From: Thermoplasmata archaeon
GTDB lineage: Archaea > Thermoplasmatota > Thermoplasmata > Sysuiplasmatales > Sysuiplasmataceae
Reading direction: 5' to 3'
Assembly (NCBI GenBank): GCA_021811925.1
Contig: JAKAPY010000136.1
Span: 1 to 5,161, forward strand
Length of the DNA stretch: 5,161 nucleotides
Position 1 is the first letter of the stretch, and each line of letters starts with the position of its first letter. This document shows positions 5,019 through 5,161 of the stretch, in pieces. The position numbers and the translations under genes were made by a program. The notes below the pieces were generated by a model. The model ran no database searches and had not been told where the DNA came from. It worked only from the letters and a program-made list of their open reading frames with translations.

Positions 5019-5161
5019 ATGGCAGGCAACATACTGGTAATCGGGGCGGGGTCCAGCGGCATCTTCACATCCATTGAACTCGCAAGGCGGGGCTTCAGCG
5101 TCAAACTCATCGACAGGGGAATGGCTGGCTCCGGCACATCGATGAGATTTCACGGGCTGCT
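5019..5161 (+). CDS. glpA: GlpA-type FAD-dependent glycerol-3-phosphate dehydrogenase, partial
   Basis: Only the first 47 codons are present; the gene runs off the right edge. The N-terminus is a Rossmann FAD-binding fold: a short strand, then GAGSSG at 9-14 (G-x-G-x-x-G), a helix, and a second strand ending in Asp32, which would bind the adenosine ribose. The following GSGTSMRFHGLL (37-48) closely resembles the segment of anaerobic glycerol-3-phosphate dehydrogenase GlpA that reads G-A-T-G-R-N-H-G-L-L. That enzyme oxidises glycerol-3-phosphate to dihydroxyacetone phosphate at the membrane and passes electrons to quinones. Other members of the same oxidoreductase superfamily, such as 2-hydroxyglutarate oxidases, are less likely because of the HGLL signature but cannot be excluded from so short a stretch. 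The upstream dyad suggests regulation, for instance by glycerol supply (inference). Confidence 0.7.
   Translation, partial: MAGNILVIGAGSSGIFTSIELARRGFSVKLIDRGMAGSGTSMRFHGL

Noticed and set aside
5005..5040. A tiny ORF of 11 codons starting at ATG 5005 and overlapping the start of the GlpA-type gene.
   Set aside because: It lacks a Shine-Dalgarno and probably lies upstream of the predicted transcription start near 5011.

Overview
The window reads as ordinary chromosomal DNA of an archaeon, most plausibly a euryarchaeon of the Thermoplasmatota type. The evidence is a pyruvoyl-dependent arginine decarboxylase, a Y-family polymerase very close to Sulfolobus Dpo4 in motif layout, and several BRE/TATA-like elements centred about 24-26 bases upstream of start codons, as expected for leaderless transcripts. 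Non-ATG starts are common. Base composition is moderately GC-rich with G/C-ending codons favoured. The lineage is inference; no rRNA or other phylogenetic marker is present.

Layout, left to right. (1) pdaD (arginine decarboxylase) is followed at 15 bases by a small zinc-ribbon/winged-helix-like protein of unknown function, on the plus strand and probably co-transcribed. (2) Converging on this pair is a minus-strand pair: dinB (DNA polymerase IV), then a seven-segment membrane protein that resembles PrsW/CPBP membrane proteases but appears to lack their acidic and histidine ligands. The stop codons of the two converging units are one base apart. (3) After a roughly 160-200 base divergent intergenic region come two plus-strand envelope genes: a small single-pass protein with a beta-rich, sequon-containing outer domain, and an M50 (site-2-protease-type) membrane metalloprotease with intact HELMH and PPLDG motifs. 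(4) adk, a bacterial-type long-lid adenylate kinase with a Cys-Cys-Cys-Asp zinc site, has its own leaderless promoter. (5) The window ends in the first 47 codons of a GlpA-type FAD-dependent glycerol-3-phosphate dehydrogenase, whose promoter is preceded by a clear dyad that looks like a regulator site.

The genes do not form one pathway: polyamine/agmatine synthesis, translesion synthesis, membrane proteolysis, nucleotide balance and glycerol catabolism simply adjoin. I see no CRISPR array, transposon, tRNA, rRNA or defence system. The items most worth a second look are the ligand-depleted PrsW-like protein downstream of dinB, the dyad before the GlpA-type gene, the zinc-ribbon protein coupled to pdaD, and the secreted-domain protein beside the M50 protease.
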